A stretch of DNA of 64,000 bases. Origin: a bacterium. Its GTDB lineage: Bacteria > Verrucomicrobiota > Verrucomicrobiia > Verrucomicrobiales > Akkermansiaceae. Both the position numbers and the translations under genes were made by a program. The notes below the pieces were generated by a model. It was not told where the DNA came from, searched no databases, and saw only the letters and a list, made by a program, of their open reading frames with translations. The DNA lies in the NCBI GenBank assembly GCA_018222765.1, contig JAAEZT010000004.1:62001-126000 (forward strand). The letters run 5' to 3'. Shown piece after piece: positions 1 through 9,053 of this stretch (the stretch's first letter is position 1; each line of letters opens with the position of its first letter).

Positions 1-1074
1 GGTGTCAGATTGGGCCTTTGCACCTGCGAGTTCACGGAAGGTCGGGGAGAGATCCCAGAAGGCGGACGGATGCGCGGAGGTCTGGGCAGCTTTGATTTTC
101 CCAGGCCACCAGGCGATGGTGGGCACGCGGATCCCACCTTCATAAAGGTCGCGCTTTCCACCGCGGAGTTTTCCACTTGAATTGAAGCTGTCGCGTCGAT
201 GTCCGCCTTCCTGCATCGCTCCGTTGTCGCTAGAAAATATGACGAGGGTGTTGTCGGCGATGCCGAGTTCGTCGAGTTTTTTGAGAAGGAGTCCGACGTT
301 GTGATCCATGTAGGAAATCATAGCGGCGAAGGTCGTCTTGGGTTCGCGCTCGTAGGAATAGTGGGGATGCTTGTCGCGGGCTGGGAGAAGTTCCTCTTTG
401 AGGATAGGGCGGTATTTTTCCTTCCACTCTTCCTTGGCGCGCAGACTGGCATGCGGGACTTGCAGGGCGAGGTGGAGGAAGAAGGGGCCGTCCTTTTGCT
501 TTTCGAGATACTGGAGGGCTTCGGCGGTGACGACGGTGGAAGAGTAGTTGTCGCCGTCGTGGAGAGTATTTTTGGGGTAGGGGACTTTGTCGTGATTCCG
601 CCAGAGGTAGTTAGGATAGTAAAAGTGGGCCGCAGTGTGGGAGGTGAAGCCGAAGAAGTAATCAAAGCCCTTTTTGCCGGGGAGCGTGGAGTCGTCGGTA
701 TTACAGCCGAGGCCGGACTTCCCAATCATCGCGGTGTGGTAGCCTGCTTCCTTCATCGCGCGGGGAAGAATTGGCTCATGCGGATCTTCACGCATCTGAA
801 GGCTGCCATTCCCACGGACGTAAATGTGTCCGGTGTGTTTGCCTTCGAGAAAGCAGCTCCGAGATGGTGCGCAAACGGTACTCCCGGCATAGTGACGGGT
901 GAATTTCATCCCCTCGGCCGCCATGCGATCGAGGTTGGGGGTTTTGATGACCTTCTGTCCGTAACACCCGAGATCACCGTAGCCGAGATCGTCAGCGAGG
1001 ATGTAAATGATATTGGGCTTCTTGGCTGGGGCCGGGAGGGCAAAAAGGAAGAAGATGGCGAAAAGGCGAGTCAT
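1..1074 (-). CDS. Secreted sulfatase, C-terminus beyond the left edge
   Basis: The reverse strand reads open from an ATG at 1074 to the window edge (358 codons), so the 3' end is missing. Residues 1-17 form a hydrophobic signal peptide ending at PAPA/K. The metal-binding ADDLGYGD motif follows near residue 27, then CAPSR with Cys68, which in type I sulfatases is converted to formylglycine. The motifs GKSGLG, PFFLHLALQVPH and FSSDNGA complete the arylsulfatase fold. The protein should hydrolyse sulfate esters, probably on polysaccharide, outside the cytoplasm after Cys maturation by a formylglycine-generating enzyme that is not in this window. The exact substrate cannot be read. A long open frame on the opposite strand here is a shadow. 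Confidence 0.93.
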   Translation of the reverse strand, partial: MTRLFAIFFLFALPAPAKKPNIIYILADDLGYGDLGCYGQKVIKTPNLDRMAAEGMKFTRHYAGSTVCAPSRSCFLEGKHTGHIYVRGNGSLQMREDPHEPILPRAMKEAGYHTAMIGKSGLGCNTDDSTLPGKKGFDYFFGFTSHTAAHFYYPNYLWRNHDKVPYPKNTLHDGDNYSSTVVTAEALQYLEKQKDGPFFLHLALQVPHASLRAKEEWKEKYRPILKEELLPARDKHPHYSYEREPKTTFAAMISYMDHNVGLLLKKLDELGIADNTLVIFSSDNGAMQEGGHRRDSFNSSGKLRGGKRDLYEGGIRVPTIAWWPGKIKAAQTSAHPSAFWDLSPTFRELAGAKAQSDT

Positions 1075-1474
1075 GGGGGGGCTACGTTCGTTGAGGGTGA
1101 AATTATTCGGGAAAAGGGAATTATTCAGGTCGATTTCTCGAATCTTCAATGCAAGCTTGGAAGAGTTAACTTTTGTTGCGCTCGGCAATTTTGAATTGCC
1201 GAGCGATGACTGGTTAAGGGTGTGTTTCCCAGTCGTTTGTCAGGAGTTCGTCGATCCTTCGTAAGGTTTCATTGCCGAACTCCAACGAATTCGGGGACAA
1301 AATATCATCGGATGTAGTTTCAGTGATCGGAGCGAGCCATGAACTGACGGAAGGTTTTTTTAATGGCAACTGCTGGTGACGCCGAGCTATTGACAGACAA
1401 ATGGGCATAGTGGTGCAAATAAACTCTCCAAGCGTTTCCGCGCCGGCCTTTTGAGGGGGTTGGGTTGGTACGCC
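1075..1474. other. Intergenic region with a perfect 12-bp hairpin at 1179-1205
   Basis: No convincing gene. Positions 1179-1205 form a perfect inverted repeat (CGCTCGGCAATT / AATTGCCGAGCG) around a 3-nt loop, about 105 bp upstream of the sulfatase start and 270 bp beyond the stop of the heme-binding gene, both on the minus strand. No T-run follows on either strand, so it is not a textbook terminator. It could be an operator, an attenuator or an mRNA-stabilising hairpin. A 64-codon frame at 1214-1408 (minus) has no recognisable features and I do not call it. Confidence 0.5.
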
Positions 1475-3943
1475 TTACTTCGCGAACATATGGTGCTTGG
1501 GGTCGCCCGCGGAGAGGACGTAGGCGGTGAGGTCAAGGATGTCTTCGTCGCTCAGGGTGTTGAGGAGACCCGGAGGCATCATGGAGATTTTTGAGGGCTC
1601 GACGGATTTGACTTTTTTGCTGTCGATGATTGTCATTTCGCCGGGGGCAAAGAGATTGGTAATGATGCGGTAGTCGTCGCCTTTGAGGTTGGCGATGCGG
1701 CCGACGATGATGGAACCGTCTTTCATGGTGAAGGTCATGGAGCCATATTGATCGCTAATCTCCTTATTGGGCTCGATGATTTGCTCGAGAAAATCATGCG
1801 GGCTGAACTTGCCGGCGGCGCTGGTGAGGTCGGGACCGATGGCTCCACCTTCCTGGCCGAAGCGGTGGCAGGCGAAGCAGGTGGTCTGGCCGAAAGCGTC
1901 GCGTCCGTTCTTGAAGTTTCGCCCGCCTTCGAGTCCGGAAGCCAAGAGTGGCTTGAGATCAGCCATGGTCCAGTTTCGGACAAACTTACGCGGCTTAGCG
2001 GCGAAGACGGGGCCACTTTTCGCGGGCTTGGCATTGAGGATGGGAGCGAGGGCCTTTTTGCGTTCCTTGCTGACGTTTTTGAGAGCATCCTTTTTGATCT
2101 CCTCCATGAACTGGCCGAAGCTCGCTCCCCCTTTGTAGTTGGCGGCGCGGGTGAACCATTTGAAGAAGCGCTCCCGCAATTTGGGTGTCCAACCGTCCTT
2201 GAGGTTACGGATGGTTTTGGCCATCGCGATTTGCTCCTCTTGGGTCGGGGCGGTGTCCATGATTTCGATAGCGCGAGCCACGACGTTTGGAGCGTTGAGA
2301 TAGGCAAGAAGATTCGAAAGCTCGATATTTTCCGCGCGATTGTCGGCGGGGAAGTGTTGATCGATTTGGGCGATAACCGCGGCCTTTTGTTTGTCGGTCG
2401 GCGGAGCGAGGCGGATGAAGATAAGGGCGTGGGCGCGGAGGAGATCGAAGCGGGTTTGCAGATCGAGCTCGCGGTAGTTGAGCTCAAGAAGAGAACGGGT
2501 GGCTCCTTCCTGATGTTTCTTTTCGCCGAGGCGGGCGAGGGAAAGAAGGGCTGCGGTTTTCGAGACGGGATTGCTTTCGCGAATGGCGCGGTCAGCCCAA
2601 ATATCGAGTGGTTGTTTCTCGATGGCGGTGCGGGCTGCGAAGCGCATCGCGCGGTCCTTGTTGTCTAGGTGTTCCCAGGCGATGTTGACGGTATTCGGGT
2701 TCTTGGTGAGATGGAATTTTTCGAGTGAATGGCGTTTCGCGAGGGCTTTATTCGGAGAGTGTTTCACGGGAGCGGTGCTTTCGTCGCCGGTGTAAGTGAC
2801 ACGATAAAGCCCGGACTGGACGCGGCGGCCGCCGACGGCGAAGTAAAGCGCGCCGTCGTTTCCGACGGTGAGGTCGGTGAGTGGGAGAGGTTGTCCGGCG
2901 ATGAATTCTTCGAAGTCCGCGGTGTAAGTCGAGCCGCTGGGTTTGAGGTGGACGGCATAGAGTTTGCCGTAGGACCAGTCGGCGATGAAGAAGGCCTTTT
3001 GGTATTTCTCGGGGAACTTGGCTCCGGTGCCAAAGGCCACGCCGGTGGGTGAGCCGGGTCCGATGTCGGTGACGGCTCCGAAGCTATCGCTGTAGTAATC
3101 GGGCCACTTGGCCGAACCATTTCGCCAGCCAAATTCAGCGCCGCTAATGACGTGGTTGACGCGGGTGGGGCGATACCACGGAGTGTTGAGGTCCCATTCC
3201 ATGTCGGCGTCGTAGGTGAACATTTCACCGTCGGCATTGAAGTCGATGTCGTATTGGTTGCGGAATCCGGTGGCGACAACTTCCCACTTTTTTCCTTCGG
3301 GATCGGTTTTGCAAATCCATCCGCGGGGAGCTTCCGAACCTTTCATGAAGCCGCGGCCATAAACGCGTGGCATGAGCGAGTCTTCGCCCCAGCATTCCGT
3401 GACCCGGCTGGCGTCGTATTTAGGCAACTCGGTTTGGTTGCCGCAAACGACGTGGAGGGATTTGCCATCGGGGCTTGGGACGACGGCATGAGGTCCGTGC
3501 TCGCCGCCGTTTTCCTGAAATTTTCGGAGGAGTTTGACGGAGTCGAATTTGTCATCGCCATCGGTGTCTTTGAGACGATAGAGGCCGCGGCCTCCATGGG
3601 CCTTGTCGTTGACTACGACGTAGAGGGAATCGAAGGCGTAGCACATTCCCCAGGCGTGACCGATATCGAGATCGATCTTCTCGACGTCGGAGTCCTGGAG
3701 AGTTTTTCCAGGAGCGGGGGCCTCGAAGCGGTAGATGGCACCGTATTGGTCACCGGCGAGGAGGCGGCCTTTGTCGTCTTTGCAAAGCACGACCCAGGAA
3801 CCGAATTTCTCCTTGGGAACTGAATAAAGGCGTTCTACAAGGAAACCTTTCTTAACAGTGAGTCGCTCAACGGGTGTGGATTCGGCTGTCAGTCCAATTG
3901 CGCAACTGGCCCCGAGGACGGAAGTAATAAGTCTTCTTAGCAT
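1475..3943 (-). CDS. Secreted propeller-HEAT-cytochrome c protein (Pirellula/Verrucomicrobium heme-binding type)
   Basis: 822 residues starting with a signal peptide (about 1-19, SCAIGLTAES). Residues about 25-390 form the N-terminal propeller typical of planctomycete/verrucomicrobial 'membrane-bound dehydrogenase' proteins, with motifs such as WGMCYAFDSLY and GFRNQYDIDFNADGE. Residues about 400-640 look like HEAT repeats. A C-terminal cytochrome c domain carries CFACH (689-693) and a possible axial Met in MMPPGL. The family is thought to act in periplasmic oxidation of sugars or related compounds, with electrons leaving through the heme; the substrate is unknown. The domain order and length are usual for the family. 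Confidence 0.88.
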   Translation of the reverse strand: MLRRLITSVLGASCAIGLTAESTPVERLTVKKGFLVERLYSVPKEKFGSWVVLCKDDKGRLLAGDQYGAIYRFEAPAPGKTLQDSDVEKIDLDIGHAWGMCYAFDSLYVVVNDKAHGGRGLYRLKDTDGDDKFDSVKLLRKFQENGGEHGPHAVVPSPDGKSLHVVCGNQTELPKYDASRVTECWGEDSLMPRVYGRGFMKGSEAPRGWICKTDPEGKKWEVVATGFRNQYDIDFNADGEMFTYDADMEWDLNTPWYRPTRVNHVISGAEFGWRNGSAKWPDYYSDSFGAVTDIGPGSPTGVAFGTGAKFPEKYQKAFFIADWSYGKLYAVHLKPSGSTYTADFEEFIAGQPLPLTDLTVGNDGALYFAVGGRRVQSGLYRVTYTGDESTAPVKHSPNKALAKRHSLEKFHLTKNPNTVNIAWEHLDNKDRAMRFAARTAIEKQPLDIWADRAIRESNPVSKTAALLSLARLGEKKHQEGATRSLLELNYRELDLQTRFDLLRAHALIFIRLAPPTDKQKAAVIAQIDQHFPADNRAENIELSNLLAYLNAPNVVARAIEIMDTAPTQEEQIAMAKTIRNLKDGWTPKLRERFFKWFTRAANYKGGASFGQFMEEIKKDALKNVSKERKKALAPILNAKPAKSGPVFAAKPRKFVRNWTMADLKPLLASGLEGGRNFKNGRDAFGQTTCFACHRFGQEGGAIGPDLTSAAGKFSPHDFLEQIIEPNKEISDQYGSMTFTMKDGSIIVGRIANLKGDDYRIITNLFAPGEMTIIDSKKVKSVEPSKISMMPPGLLNTLSDEDILDLTAYVLSAGDPKHHMFAK

Positions 3944-4008
3944 ATAGTCTGGGAGACCCTACGAATGGGGGCCGTGATCTCAATCGAGAAAATGTAATTT
4001 CCTGATTT

Positions 4009-7000
4009 TTATGAGGAATGGGACAGGAGGGAGGCCCGGCCGTGGCGGTGGGTTGTTTCGGAGATCGATTGTTCGTGCAGGTAGTGCAGGAGTTCGAGGC
4101 GTCCGTTGGCCAAGGGTTCGTGGGTGAGTTTTTTTGCGAGGGGATGGGTTGAATGAGGAACGATTTTCGTGCCGACAGTGGCTGCCGCGATCTGCATGAG
4201 TGGCGTAGGATTGGAGTGCACAAGTTCGGGAGCGGGAAGATAGCGGAAGTGGTTACTTTGTCCAAGGAGTGGCTCGAATTCGTGTTCGCGGGAGAATTCG
4301 TGTTTCCACCAATGGGCGTAACTCCGGGCGGCGGCGAGGAGGCGAGGGCATTTTGCGAGGGACTTGAGCAGTTTTTGAACTTCGGCCGAGGGCTCGGCTT
4401 GCCGTGTTGGCAGGGTGTCCTCTCTCCAGGTGGAAAACTGGGTAAGGTAGTTGGGACCACCTGCTTTGGCTCCGGGGCCGACGGAGGAGCGCTTCCATCC
4501 ACCGAAAGGTTGGCGTTGCACGATGGCGCCGGTGATGGCTCGGTTGATGTAGGCATTTCCGACTTCGACTTGCTCGCGCCATTGTGAAATTTCGTCAGGG
4601 TCGAGGGAGTGAATGCCCCCGGTGAGGCCAAAGTCGGAGGAGTTTTGGATTTGAAGTCCTTCTTCAAGATTCTCGATCCGAATGATGGAAAGGACGGGGC
4701 CGAAGAGTTCGGTGCGATGAATCCATGAGCCGGATTTGACGCCGAGGCGAATGCCGGGAGACCACAAGGTGGGTCCCAGTTGGCGGGGTTCGAGGAGCCA
4801 GCTTTCGCCATCGTCGAGTTGAGTGAGTCCGCGGAGAAGATGCGGGCTGGGTTCGCTGATCAAGGGAGTGACGAAGGTGGCGGGATCGTCGGCTGGCCCG
4901 ACATGAAGCGAGGCAGCGGCGTCGCGAAGCTGATCAAGGAAGCGGGGCGAGTCGTAAAGGTTGGCCTCGATGAGCGCGAGGGAAGCGGCGGAGCATTTCT
5001 GTCCGGCGTGTCCGAAGGCGGAGTGAACGAGATCCTTGATGGCGAGGTCGGAGTCGGCGGTGTCGGTGATGATGAGGGCGTTTTTTCCGGAGGTTTCGGC
5101 GAAGAGGGCAAGGTCGGGACGCCACGACTTGAAAAGTTCCGCTGTTTCGGAAGCGCCGGTTAGGATGACTCCGTGAACTTCGGGTGCGGTGATGAGACCC
5201 TGGCCGATTTCGTTGTCGGGACAGGGGAAAAATTGCAGGGCGTCCCGGGGGATGCCGGCCTGCCAGAGGCACTTCACCATTTCCCAGGCAGTGAGAACGG
5301 TTTCGGGTGCTGGTTTGATGATGACGCAATTTCCGGCAGCGAGGGCGGCTAGAATTCCACCGCAAGGGATGGCGCAAGGGAAGTTCCAGGGCGGGGTGAT
5401 GACAATCGTGCCGAGCGGAGTCGGAGTGGAGCCGTCGAGGATGCCCTCGGTCGAAATGTGCTTCCCGTAGTAGTTGGCGAAATCGGCTGCTTCGGAAATT
5501 TCGACGTCGGCTTCGAAAGGACGCTTCTCGGCCTCATGACGCATCACCGCGATGAGGCGACCGCGGGCGGCTTCCAGTTGGTTGGCGACACGGTAGAGAA
5601 GATCGGCACGGCTGGCGGGAGCGGTTTGAGACCACTCCGAGGACCTGGCGATTTGCAGGACCTCTTCCAGCTTCGGGCAGGGAGGCGGAGAGTCGGGCTG
5701 AAAGTTTTGAATTTCTCGGGCGAGCCATTGGCGGTTGGCGGGGAGGACCCAGTCGGTGTCGGGAGAATTGCGGAAATCCGATCCAGCAGGCTGAGGCGGG
5801 AGTGCGCGGTTTTGTTGGCGATTGGGCTTGGAGGTAGCGCAGTCGATTCGCTGGCAGGCCCTGCGGAATCGTTCTTCTTGTTCCTGCCATTCGGAGTCGC
5901 CCGGGGTCATCGAGAAGACATGAGGGAGGAAGTTTTCGGGAGAGGTGTTCTCGTCGAGGCGTCGCACAAGGTAGGCGATGGCGGAGTGGAAATCTTTCTC
6001 GCGCACGATCGGCGAGTAGAAGAGGACGGGCGAGTCGTGTTCTTCAAGAACACGGGCCTGATCGTTGGACATGCCTTCGAGCATTTCCAATTCGATGCGG
6101 TCTTCGACTCCGTATCGGGAGCGGAGTAAGAGGGCGTAGGCGATATCGAAGAGATTGTGAGAAGCGACGCCGATGCGGACGGCGGCGGCGTTTTCAGGAC
6201 GGCAGGCGTAGTGGAGCATCCGTTTGAAATTGGCATCGACGTCGGCTTTGTCGGAATAGGGTGCTTGTGGCCAGTCGTGCAGGGAGGCTTCGACTTTTTC
6301 CATGGCGAGATTGGCTCCTTTGACAAGGCGGACCTTAATGGAAGTCTTGCGGGTTTTGGCCCACTCGGTGAGTTCCTTGAGAACCTGATACGAGTCGGGG
6401 AGATAGGCCTGTAGGACGATTCCAGCTTCGAGGGATTGAAACTCCTCTTCGTCGAGAGTGCGGCGGAAGGCTTCGCACGTGAGGTTAAGGTCGCGGTATT
6501 CCTCCATGTCGAGATTGATGAATTTCCCGGTTCGGTAGAGTTTTCGAAGTCGTTCCTGGATGGCGGTGAGGGTGCCTTCTTCATCAAGGAGATTGATTTG
6601 GGAGAAGATGGCGGAGATTTTTACCGAGAGGTAATTGCACTCGGGCTTGCTGAGGAGAGTGAGGTTTTCCCGGAGGCGGTTTTCGGCTTCTTCCTCGCCA
6701 AGGATGGCCTCACCGAGGAGGTTGAGATTGACGCGATTCCGGGAGGCAAAGTAGCGGGTGAGTTTGTCGTCTTCGCGGGGGAGAATGACGCGTTGGGAAT
6801 CGCGGCGGATCTGGGCGGTGACGGCGGGCATCACGAGCTTTGGGAAGAGGTGAGAGGCCAGGGCGCCCACGCGCATCATGATTTTTTGATGTGGCTTGAG
6901 GTAGGCCGGGATGCCGTGCCGTGCGATGAGTTGGCGAAAGACTTGGGCTTGGGCGTTGGCCGTGGGCGGACGGAACACTTCGTCGGCGAGATGGAAGGTG

Positions 7001-7185
7001 AGTTCCTTTCCGGCGGAGTCGGTGAGGAGGCGGGTCATCTTGTGAGCTTCGCTTTTTTCGACCGGAGTCCGGGCCGTGCGGGCGGCGGTGAGGAGTTCGG
7101 CGGCCAGGGTGCAGGCCTCGTCGACGAGGCCGGTGGTGATCGAATCGCTGGTGATTTCCGAATGCGATAGCTGTGGAGACGACAT
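4009..7185 (-). CDS. putA: Bifunctional proline dehydrogenase / P5C dehydrogenase
   Basis: 1058 residues from the ATG at 7185, chosen because an upstream in-frame start (7278) would overlap the divergent regulator. The enzyme oxidises proline to P5C (FAD) and then glutamate semialdehyde to glutamate (NAD). The PRODH barrel spans about 95-425, with RLVKGA (286-291), the motif YLVRRLDENTS (405-415) and EMLEGM. The aldehyde dehydrogenase domain spans about 480-930, with PPWNFP (598-603), FAETSGK (Glu697) and the catalytic Cys731 in GQKCSAAS. A C-terminal region of about 120 residues has GQSNHFRYLP, as in several PutA proteins. The N-terminal ribbon-helix-helix repressor domain of enterobacterial PutA is absent, so regulation probably comes from elsewhere, plausibly the adjacent PAS-AraC gene. 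Confidence 0.95.
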   Translation of the reverse strand: MSSPQLSHSEITSDSITTGLVDEACTLAAELLTAARTARTPVEKSEAHKMTRLLTDSAGKELTFHLADEVFRPPTANAQAQVFRQLIARHGIPAYLKPHQKIMMRVGALASHLFPKLVMPAVTAQIRRDSQRVILPREDDKLTRYFASRNRVNLNLLGEAILGEEEAENRLRENLTLLSKPECNYLSVKISAIFSQINLLDEEGTLTAIQERLRKLYRTGKFINLDMEEYRDLNLTCEAFRRTLDEEEFQSLEAGIVLQAYLPDSYQVLKELTEWAKTRKTSIKVRLVKGANLAMEKVEASLHDWPQAPYSDKADVDANFKRMLHYACRPENAAAVRIGVASHNLFDIAYALLLRSRYGVEDRIELEMLEGMSNDQARVLEEHDSPVLFYSPIVREKDFHSAIAYLVRRLDENTSPENFLPHVFSMTPGDSEWQEQEERFRRACQRIDCATSKPNRQQNRALPPQPAGSDFRNSPDTDWVLPANRQWLAREIQNFQPDSPPPCPKLEEVLQIARSSEWSQTAPASRADLLYRVANQLEAARGRLIAVMRHEAEKRPFEADVEISEAADFANYYGKHISTEGILDGSTPTPLGTIVITPPWNFPCAIPCGGILAALAAGNCVIIKPAPETVLTAWEMVKCLWQAGIPRDALQFFPCPDNEIGQGLITAPEVHGVILTGASETAELFKSWRPDLALFAETSGKNALIITDTADSDLAIKDLVHSAFGHAGQKCSAASLALIEANLYDSPRFLDQLRDAAASLHVGPADDPATFVTPLISEPSPHLLRGLTQLDDGESWLLEPRQLGPTLWSPGIRLGVKSGSWIHRTELFGPVLSIIRIENLEEGLQIQNSSDFGLTGGIHSLDPDEISQWREQVEVGNAYINRAITGAIVQRQPFGGWKRSSVGPGAKAGGPNYLTQFSTWREDTLPTRQAEPSAEVQKLLKSLAKCPRLLAAARSYAHWWKHEFSREHEFEPLLGQSNHFRYLPAPELVHSNPTPLMQIAAATVGTKIVPHSTHPLAKKLTHEPLANGRLELLHYLHEQSISETTHRHGRASLLSHSS

Positions 7186-7270
7186 TGACGCCAAAGATAA
7201 CAAGTAATTCGGGCGACGTCTTGACCGTGTGACTTGCCACGGGCGTAGGAATCGGTGAAAAGGAGTCGAG

Positions 7271-7969
7271 ATGACCACCGAAACCGTAGATCGAATATTT
7301 CGTGTGATTCCGGATATCGTCTATTGCGTGAAGGATGTGGAGCGGGTGTACCGATCGGTGAACCCGGCATTCGCAGAGCGTTTGGGGTTGAAATCGGAGG
7401 CCCAGGTGATCGGACGGAGGGCAGAGGAGTTGTTTCCTGAGACACTGGCCGAGGTGTATCGGAAGCAGGATGAAGCGGTGCTTCAGGGAGGTGGTGAGGT
7501 GGTGGATCGTTTGGAGCTGATCACGAATCGCGATGGTTCCTTGGGGTGGTATCTCGCGAGTAAGTTTCCGCTGACTGATGAAGCGGGGGTGGTGACGGGC
7601 CTCGTCTCGATCTCGAGGGATCTACAAAGTCCCAGCGTGGGGGATTTGAAAATGGCGGGCCTTCGTAAGGTGGTCGATTGGGTGCATGATCATCTTGATG
7701 AGGAAATTAAAGTTCCCGACCTGGCAAAGATCGCCGGAATGAATGGTTCCCAACTGGAGCGCCGCATGAAGCGGATTTTTAAATTGAGCGTCGGTCAGTA
7801 TGTTCGAAAGCTTCGCGTTGATCGTGCCGCCGTGCTTTTGCGGGACACTGATTTGGGGATCACGGAAATCGCTCTGCAATGTGGTTACAGCGAGCAGTCA
7901 TCGCTGACCCGTCAGTTTAAAGCAGCGGTGGGGTGCCCGCCGGGAGAATTCCGCCGCCGGGAAGAATAA
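7271..7969 (+). CDS. PAS domain - AraC-type transcriptional regulator
   Basis: 232 residues, preceded by a good ribosome site (AAGGAG at 7259-7264, 6 nt before the ATG). Residues about 5-118 form a PAS fold (IPDIVYCVKDVERVY... then SISRDLQ), likely a small-molecule or redox sensor. Residues about 130-230 are an AraC/XylS double helix-turn-helix: LAKIAGMNGSQLERRMKR, then ITEIALQCGYSEQSSLTRQF. The gene is divergent from putA, with 85 bp between the starts. The local inference is that it controls putA or itself; its ligand is unknown. PAS-AraC architecture without a kinase is less common than cupin-AraC. Confidence 0.88.
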   Translation: MTTETVDRIFRVIPDIVYCVKDVERVYRSVNPAFAERLGLKSEAQVIGRRAEELFPETLAEVYRKQDEAVLQGGGEVVDRLELITNRDGSLGWYLASKFPLTDEAGVVTGLVSISRDLQSPSVGDLKMAGLRKVVDWVHDHLDEEIKVPDLAKIAGMNGSQLERRMKRIFKLSVGQYVRKLRVDRAAVLLRDTDLGITEIALQCGYSEQSSLTRQFKAAVGCPPGEFRRREE

Positions 7970-8055
7970 GCGGTTTATTTTTCGACGATGCGCCGAGATC
8001 GAGATATTCGCTTCCCAGAAGCTCGCGTCGGTCAGTTATCCGATACTTTCAATGC

Positions 8056-8472
8056 TCAGGCCTTCTTGGGCCGGCGGCTTTGCCAAAGCTGGAAGAAGAC
8101 GGCGGCGAGGGCAATGAGCGCTCCGAAGAATTCGCGGCTGAGCTCGACGCGTGGGTCTTCGGCAGACATCGAGTTTTGGGCCATGGTGGCGGGTTTGTCT
8201 CCGAAGATGTTTTCCCAGAGGCCGGGGCCGGAGATGGCCATCTCGAAGAAGCAGGCGACGATGGCGACCACGAAATACCACTTGGGGAGTTTTCGGAAAG
8301 AGACCACAACGAAGCCGACGGCGATGATGAGATAGAAGATGAGCCAGAGGGCCGAATCCAGGGCTGGATTGTCCATGAAGGGGTCGCTGTAGATCGAGGG
8401 GTCGATGTCGTTGCGCTGGACCCAGGCAAAGAAGGCGAAGAGGGCGGCGAGGAGGTAATTGGCGATTTTCAT
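8056..8472 (-). CDS. TMEM220-like small membrane protein
   Basis: 138 residues from the ATG at 8472; longer in-frame extensions upstream would overlap the divergent phosphatase gene. Four hydrophobic segments are seen (about 3-18, 38-55, 60-77 and 112-127). The AWVQRNDIDP motif after the first helix and SREFFGALIAL near the end resemble the TMEM220 family, whose function is not established. The tail is basic (QSRRPKKA). It stands alone, convergent with the PAS-AraC gene. Confidence 0.65.
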   Translation of the reverse strand: MKIANYLLAALFAFFAWVQRNDIDPSIYSDPFMDNPALDSALWLIFYLIIAVGFVVVSFRKLPKWYFVVAIVACFFEMAISGPGLWENIFGDKPATMAQNSMSAEDPRVELSREFFGALIALAAVFFQLWQSRRPKKA

Positions 8473-8524
8473 CTGAGTTGAATTGCTTATTGAGAGATAC
8501 CGGAGAGGAGCTAGCGTCCTCTCC

Positions 8525-8989
8525 ATGCCTCGGAAGATTTTGTTTGTTTGCACTGGGAATACCTGTCGGAGCCCGATGGCGGAAGGAATTTTTCGCAAGG
8601 CCGTCGGAAACACCGGTTATGAGGTGAGCTCGGCAGGCGTGGCCGCCCAGCCGGGATGTTCGGCCAGCCGTGAGACTTTGGAGGTGCTGAGGGACCAGGG
8701 GGTTGAGTTGCCGGGGTTCCGGAGTCGCATGGTGGACGAGGAGATTTTGAAGGATGCGGAGGCCGTTTTCTGCATGACGGCGAGCCATCTCGAGATGCTG
8801 GAGATGATGTTTCCGGAGTTTGAGGAGAAGTATCATCTCGCTTGTGACTTCGTGGAATTCAACGGCCAGGTCGGCGTGGATGTGCCTGATCCCATCGGGA
8901 TGGGGAGGCAGGCCTACGACTCGGTCTCGCGCGTCATGAACGAGGCGATGGGTGGGATTATCGGCTTTCTCGATGAGAGGGCGGAATAA
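8525..8989 (+). CDS. Low-molecular-weight protein tyrosine phosphatase
   Basis: 154 residues. The phosphate-binding loop CTGNTCRS (C-x5-R-S) lies at the N-terminus in KILFVCTGNTCRSPMAEG. The general acid is in VPDPIGMG near residue 120, the usual DPxG position. Length matches the family. The ATG at 8525 is chosen because the preceding in-frame codons precede the conserved start of the fold. Members dephosphorylate phosphotyrosine on proteins, or arsenate in the ArsC-Trx branch. This one lacks the extra cysteine pair expected of the thioredoxin-linked arsenate reductases, so a protein phosphatase is favoured. It is followed 64 bp later by the RpiB-GlyA fusion. Confidence 0.92.
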   Translation: MPRKILFVCTGNTCRSPMAEGIFRKAVGNTGYEVSSAGVAAQPGCSASRETLEVLRDQGVELPGFRSRMVDEEILKDAEAVFCMTASHLEMLEMMFPEFEEKYHLACDFVEFNGQVGVDVPDPIGMGRQAYDSVSRVMNEAMGGIIGFLDERAE

Positions 8990-9053
8990 GGCTTTCTTTT
9001 CTCAGTGAGCGCTTGCCATTTGTCCTCCAAGGATGCAGGGAAGGGGCGTCCTT

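Noticed and set aside
199-1194. 331-codon open frame on the plus strand
   Set aside because: It lies opposite the sulfatase, whose strand carries all catalytic motifs; the plus-strand translation has no recognisable domain and is a G+C-rich shadow.
1214-1408. 64-residue frame on the minus strand
   Set aside because: No ribosome site, no recognisable motif and no conserved neighbour; cannot be told from chance.
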